Source of the DNA: UBA2357 sp041916775
GTDB taxonomy: Bacteria; Pseudomonadota; Gammaproteobacteria; Burkholderiales; Rhodocyclaceae
Assembly: GCA_041916775.1 (NCBI GenBank)
Contig: JAYRYZ010000036.1
Location: 1-26,982 of the forward strand
Direction: 5' to 3'
DNA: 26,982 bases
Shown here: positions 24,779 through 26,982 of the stretch, piece after piece
Layout of the letters: each line of letters starts with the position of its first letter
Numbering within the stretch: the first letter of the stretch is position 1
The notes under the pieces: generated by a model
Told to the model about the DNA's origin: nothing
Seen by the model: the letters and a program-made list of their open reading frames with translations, nothing else
Databases searched by the model: none
Made by a program: the position numbers and the translations under genes

Positions 24779-26602
24779 ATGACTGCAACCGTGATCGAGC
24801 GCGAATGCGCGGACACCCCAACCCAGGAGGCCAGTGCCTGGCTCGCGAGCTTCGGCGATGCGCTCGCACGCGGCGACATCGCCGCTGCCGTCGGCCATTT
24901 CGGCGCCGAGAGCTACTGGCGCGACCTGGTGAGCTTTACCTGGAACATCACCACCTCGGAAGGGCCGGACCGTATTCGCGAGATGCTCGAGAGCACGCTC
25001 GCCACCACCGCACCGTCGAACTGGGCGATCGCCGGCGAGGCGAGCGCGGCGGGCGGGGTGGTCGAGGCCTGGTTCACCTTCGAGACCGGCGTGGCGCGCG
25101 GTCGCGGCCATCTGCGCCTGAAGGACGGCAAGTGCTGGACGCTGCTCACCACCATGGTCGAACTGAAGGGGCACGAGGAGAAGAAGGGCGAGCGCCGCAT
25201 CCTCGGCACCGAGCACGTCGCGGTGCCCGGCGGCCGCAAGACCTGGCTGGAGCAGCGCGCCGAGGAAGAGGCCACGCTCGGCTACACCAAGCAGCCCTTC
25301 ACCGTGATCATCGGCGGCGGGCAGGGCGGCATCATCCTCGGCGCGCGCCTGCGCCGGCTGGGCGTGCCGACCATCATCATCGAGAAGAACGAGCGCCCCG
25401 GCGACAGCTGGCGCAAGCGCTACAAGAGCCTGTGCCTGCACGATCCGGTGTGGTACGACCATCTGCCCTACATGCCCTTCCCGGACGACTGGCCGGTGTT
25501 CGCGCCCAAGGACAAGATCGGCGACTGGCTGGAGATGTACACCAAGATCATGGAGCTCAACTACTGGGGCTCCACCACCGCGAAGCACTGCGAATGGGAC
25601 GAGGCGGCGCAGCGCTGGAAGGTCACGGTCGACCGCAACGGTCAGGAGGTGGTGCTCGCGCCCTCGGAGCTCGTGATCGCGCTGGGTGTGTCCGGCTACG
25701 CGAACGTGCCGAAGATTCCCGGCGCCGAGACCTTCGAGGGCGATCAGCACCACTCCAGCAAACACCCCGGGCCCGAGGCCTACCGCGGCAAGAAGTGCGT
25801 CGTGCTGGGCTCCAACAACTCGGCGCACGACATCTGCGCAGCACTGTGGGAGCACGGTGCGGATGTCACGATGATCCAGCGCTCCTCCACCCACATCGCG
25901 CCCTCCGCTGCGCTGATGGAGCTGGCGCTGGGTGGCCTCTACAGCGAGCAGGCAGTGAAGAACGGCATCGACCACCATACCGGCGACCTCGTCTTTGCAT
26001 CCGTGCCTTACCAGATCATGCACACCTTCCACATCCCGGTGTATGACGAGATGAAGCGACGCGAGGCGGACCTCTACGCGCGCCTCGAGAAGGCCGGCTT
26101 CATGCTCGACTTCGGGGTGGATGGCTCGGGGCTCTTCATGAAGTACCTGCGGCGCGGATCGGGCTACTACATCGATGTCGGCGCGAGTGAGCTCGTCGCC
26201 AACGGCAGCATCAAGCTCAGGAGCGGGGTGAACATCGAATCGATCAAGCCGAAGTCCGTCGTGCTCACGGACGGCACCGAGCTACCCGCCGACCTCATCG
26301 TGTATGCAACCGGCTATGGCTCGATGAACAACTGGCTCGCCGACCTGATCTCTCCAGAGATCGCCGACCGGGTCGGCAAGGTGTGGGGCTTGGGCTCGGA
26401 CACGCCCAAGGACCCGGGCCCCTGGGAGGGCGAGCTGCGCAACATGTGGAAGCCCACACAGGTGCCGCACCTGTGGATTCACGGCGGAAACCTGCACCAG
26501 AGCCGCCACTACTCGCAGTTCCTGTCGCTGCAGATCAAGGCGCGCATGGAGGGCATTCCGACGCCGGTGTACAGGCTGGCGCCGGTGCATCACAAGCGCT
26601 GA
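24779..26602 (+). CDS. Flavin-containing monooxygenase with N-terminal NTF2/SnoaL-like domain (YUCCA-type group)
   Basis: A 607-residue protein. Residues 15 to about 130 resemble an NTF2/SnoaL-like domain. From 172 a class B flavin monooxygenase follows, with FAD loop GGGQGG at 179-184, the fingerprint FEGDQHHSSKHP at 319-330, the NADPH loop GSNNSAHD at 344-351, and a late YATGY motif. The fingerprint is the FxGxxxH type, but the residue after HxxxS is His329 rather than the Tyr, Phe or Trp usual in FMO or Baeyer-Villiger enzymes. The group is related to plant YUCCA indole-3-pyruvate monooxygenases, which is suggestive beside an auxin-type cluster, but substrate cannot be assigned; ketone or amine oxidation is possible. 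AAGGAG lies 9 bases before the start. It sits behind its own sigma-54 promoter and is not part of the operon upstream. Confidence 0.9.
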   Translation: MTATVIERECADTPTQEASAWLASFGDALARGDIAAAVGHFGAESYWRDLVSFTWNITTSEGPDRIREMLESTLATTAPSNWAIAGEASAAGGVVEAWFTFETGVARGRGHLRLKDGKCWTLLTTMVELKGHEEKKGERRILGTEHVAVPGGRKTWLEQRAEEEATLGYTKQPFTVIIGGGQGGIILGARLRRLGVPTIIIEKNERPGDSWRKRYKSLCLHDPVWYDHLPYMPFPDDWPVFAPKDKIGDWLEMYTKIMELNYWGSTTAKHCEWDEAAQRWKVTVDRNGQEVVLAPSELVIALGVSGYANVPKIPGAETFEGDQHHSSKHPGPEAYRGKKCVVLGSNNSAHDICAALWEHGADVTMIQRSSTHIAPSAALMELALGGLYSEQAVKNGIDHHTGDLVFASVPYQIMHTFHIPVYDEMKRREADLYARLEKAGFMLDFGVDGSGLFMKYLRRGSGYYIDVGASELVANGSIKLRSGVNIESIKPKSVVLTDGTELPADLIVYATGYGSMNNWLADLISPEIADRVGKVWGLGSDTPKDPGPWEGELRNMWKPTQVPHLWIHGGNLHQSRHYSQFLSLQIKARMEGIPTPVYRLAPVHHKR

Positions 26603-26622
26603 GGTGAGACGGCGGGGGGGGA

Positions 26623-26640
26623 GCGACTCCGTCAAGTCGC
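26623..26640 (+). terminator. Weak hairpin after the flavin monooxygenase gene
   Basis: GCGACT and AGTCGC are perfect 6-bp arms around a 6-base loop, 20 bases after the stop codon. There is no following T-run, so it is only a candidate for transcription end or 3' mRNA protection. Confidence 0.35.
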
Positions 26641-26670
26641 AAGCTGGCAGGATTGCTTAGAAAGACTAAT

Positions 26671-26692
26671 GTCATTCTAGTGTCATTCTAGT
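26671..26692. repeat. Exact 11-bp tandem repeat flanked by an inverted repeat
   Basis: GTCATTCTAGT is present twice head-to-tail at 26671-26681 and 26682-26692. A 7-bp inverted repeat AATGTCA (26668-26674) / TGACATT (26694-26700) brackets it. The element lies immediately upstream of a promoter-like sequence for vgrG, so it may be a regulator binding site. Confidence 0.75.
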
Positions 26693-26722
26693 TTGACATT
26701 GGCATCGGCTTCGATGCAGAAT
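26693..26722 (+). promoter_or_regulatory. Candidate sigma-70 promoter of vgrG
   Basis: TTGACA (26693-26698) is a perfect -35 box; CAGAAT (26717-26722), four of six matches, lies 18 bases further. The spacer contains a perfect inverted repeat GCATCG-GCTT-CGATGC (26702-26717), a possible operator. The vgrG start is about 100 bases downstream. Confidence 0.45.
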
Positions 26723-26825
26723 GCGAAGCGGTTTATTACCCTTAATGCATATTTCTCGCCACCATGCCCTGCCGCCACCCCGCCCCTGCCGTCGCCGCAC
26801 CAGCCCGTTCCCCCCGGAGCCCGCA

Positions 26826-26982
26826 ATGAACCGCCTCCTCACCGCCCACACCCCTCTGGGCGACGCCCTGTGGGCGGTGAGCCTGGTAGGCCGCGAGGCT
26901 CTCTCCACGCTCTACCACTTCAACATCCGCTTCAAATCGCTGGACCCCAACATCGACTGTCAGGCGATGATCGGGGAGCTCT
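26826..26982 (+). CDS. vgrG: Type VI secretion system tip protein VgrG (partial, N-terminal end only)
   Basis: Only the first 52 codons are present; the gene runs off the right edge. The sequence reads NRLLTAHTPLGDALWAVSLV, then REALSTLYHFNIRFKS and a CQAMIGE segment. This is the typical beginning of VgrG spike proteins, where the N-terminal gp27-like domain starts. GGAG precedes the ATG by 9 bases. VgrG trimers form the puncturing tip of the type VI apparatus. It is functionally unrelated to the catabolic cluster and marks its right border. Confidence 0.85.
   Translation, partial: MNRLLTAHTPLGDALWAVSLVGREALSTLYHFNIRFKSLDPNIDCQAMIGEL

Overview
The window is GC-rich bacterial DNA with tightly packed, co-directional genes that often share ATGA stop/start overlaps. 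Its content is a CoA-dependent aerobic aromatic pathway, a Liv-type ABC importer, a sigma-54 regulator and the start of a type VI secretion VgrG. This suggests a betaproteobacterium, probably of the Thauera/Azoarcus/Aromatoleum group. The taxonomic call is inference; no rRNA or other marker gene is present.

Layout. (1) Positions 1-15101, minus strand: one long probable operon. Read 5' to 3' it encodes a TPP/Fe-S 2-oxoacid oxidoreductase (iorA, iorB), a three-protein Rieske oxygenase (reductase, alpha, beta), an acyl-CoA ligase, a thiolase-fold protein lacking the thiolase catalytic residues, a zinc-ribbon/OB (DUF35)-SDR fusion, an isatin-hydrolase-like metal hydrolase, an SDR, and a branched-chain-type ABC importer (binding protein, LivH, and LivM cut by the left edge). 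(2) 15102-15643: a 542-bp control region with a near-consensus sigma-70 promoter for the minus operon, two palindromes over and next to its -35 box, and a foldable leader. (3) 15644-22412, plus strand: a MarR regulator, then a 2-aminobenzoyl-CoA monooxygenase/reductase, SDR, enoyl-CoA hydratase, acyl-CoA dehydrogenase, hotdog thioesterase and a Rid-family protein. (4) 22538-26602: an AcoR-like sigma-54 activator and a flavin monooxygenase preceded by a -24/-12 promoter and a perfect 9-bp inverted repeat. (5) 26603 to the end: a repeat-rich spacer and the start of vgrG.

Interpretation. The gene set resembles, from memory, the MarR-controlled iad-type indole-3-acetate (auxin) catabolic loci of Variovorax and Bradyrhizobium. 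Each enzyme family can be placed on one chemically consistent route. The Rieske oxygenase plus an SDR would convert indole-3-acetate to dioxindole-3-acetate. The ligase would make its CoA thioester. The cysteine-less thiolase with its DUF35 partner would split this by retro-aldol cleavage to isatin and acetyl-CoA. The cyclase-family hydrolase would open isatin to isatinate (2-aminophenylglyoxylate). IorAB would oxidatively decarboxylate isatinate directly to 2-aminobenzoyl-CoA. The plus-strand operon would then dearomatise and beta-oxidise 2-aminobenzoyl-CoA. Family assignments are read from motifs; the substrates and order of steps are inference. The most novel parts are the proposed retro-aldol step, the DUF35-pseudo-SDR fusion and the proposed use of IorAB on isatinate.
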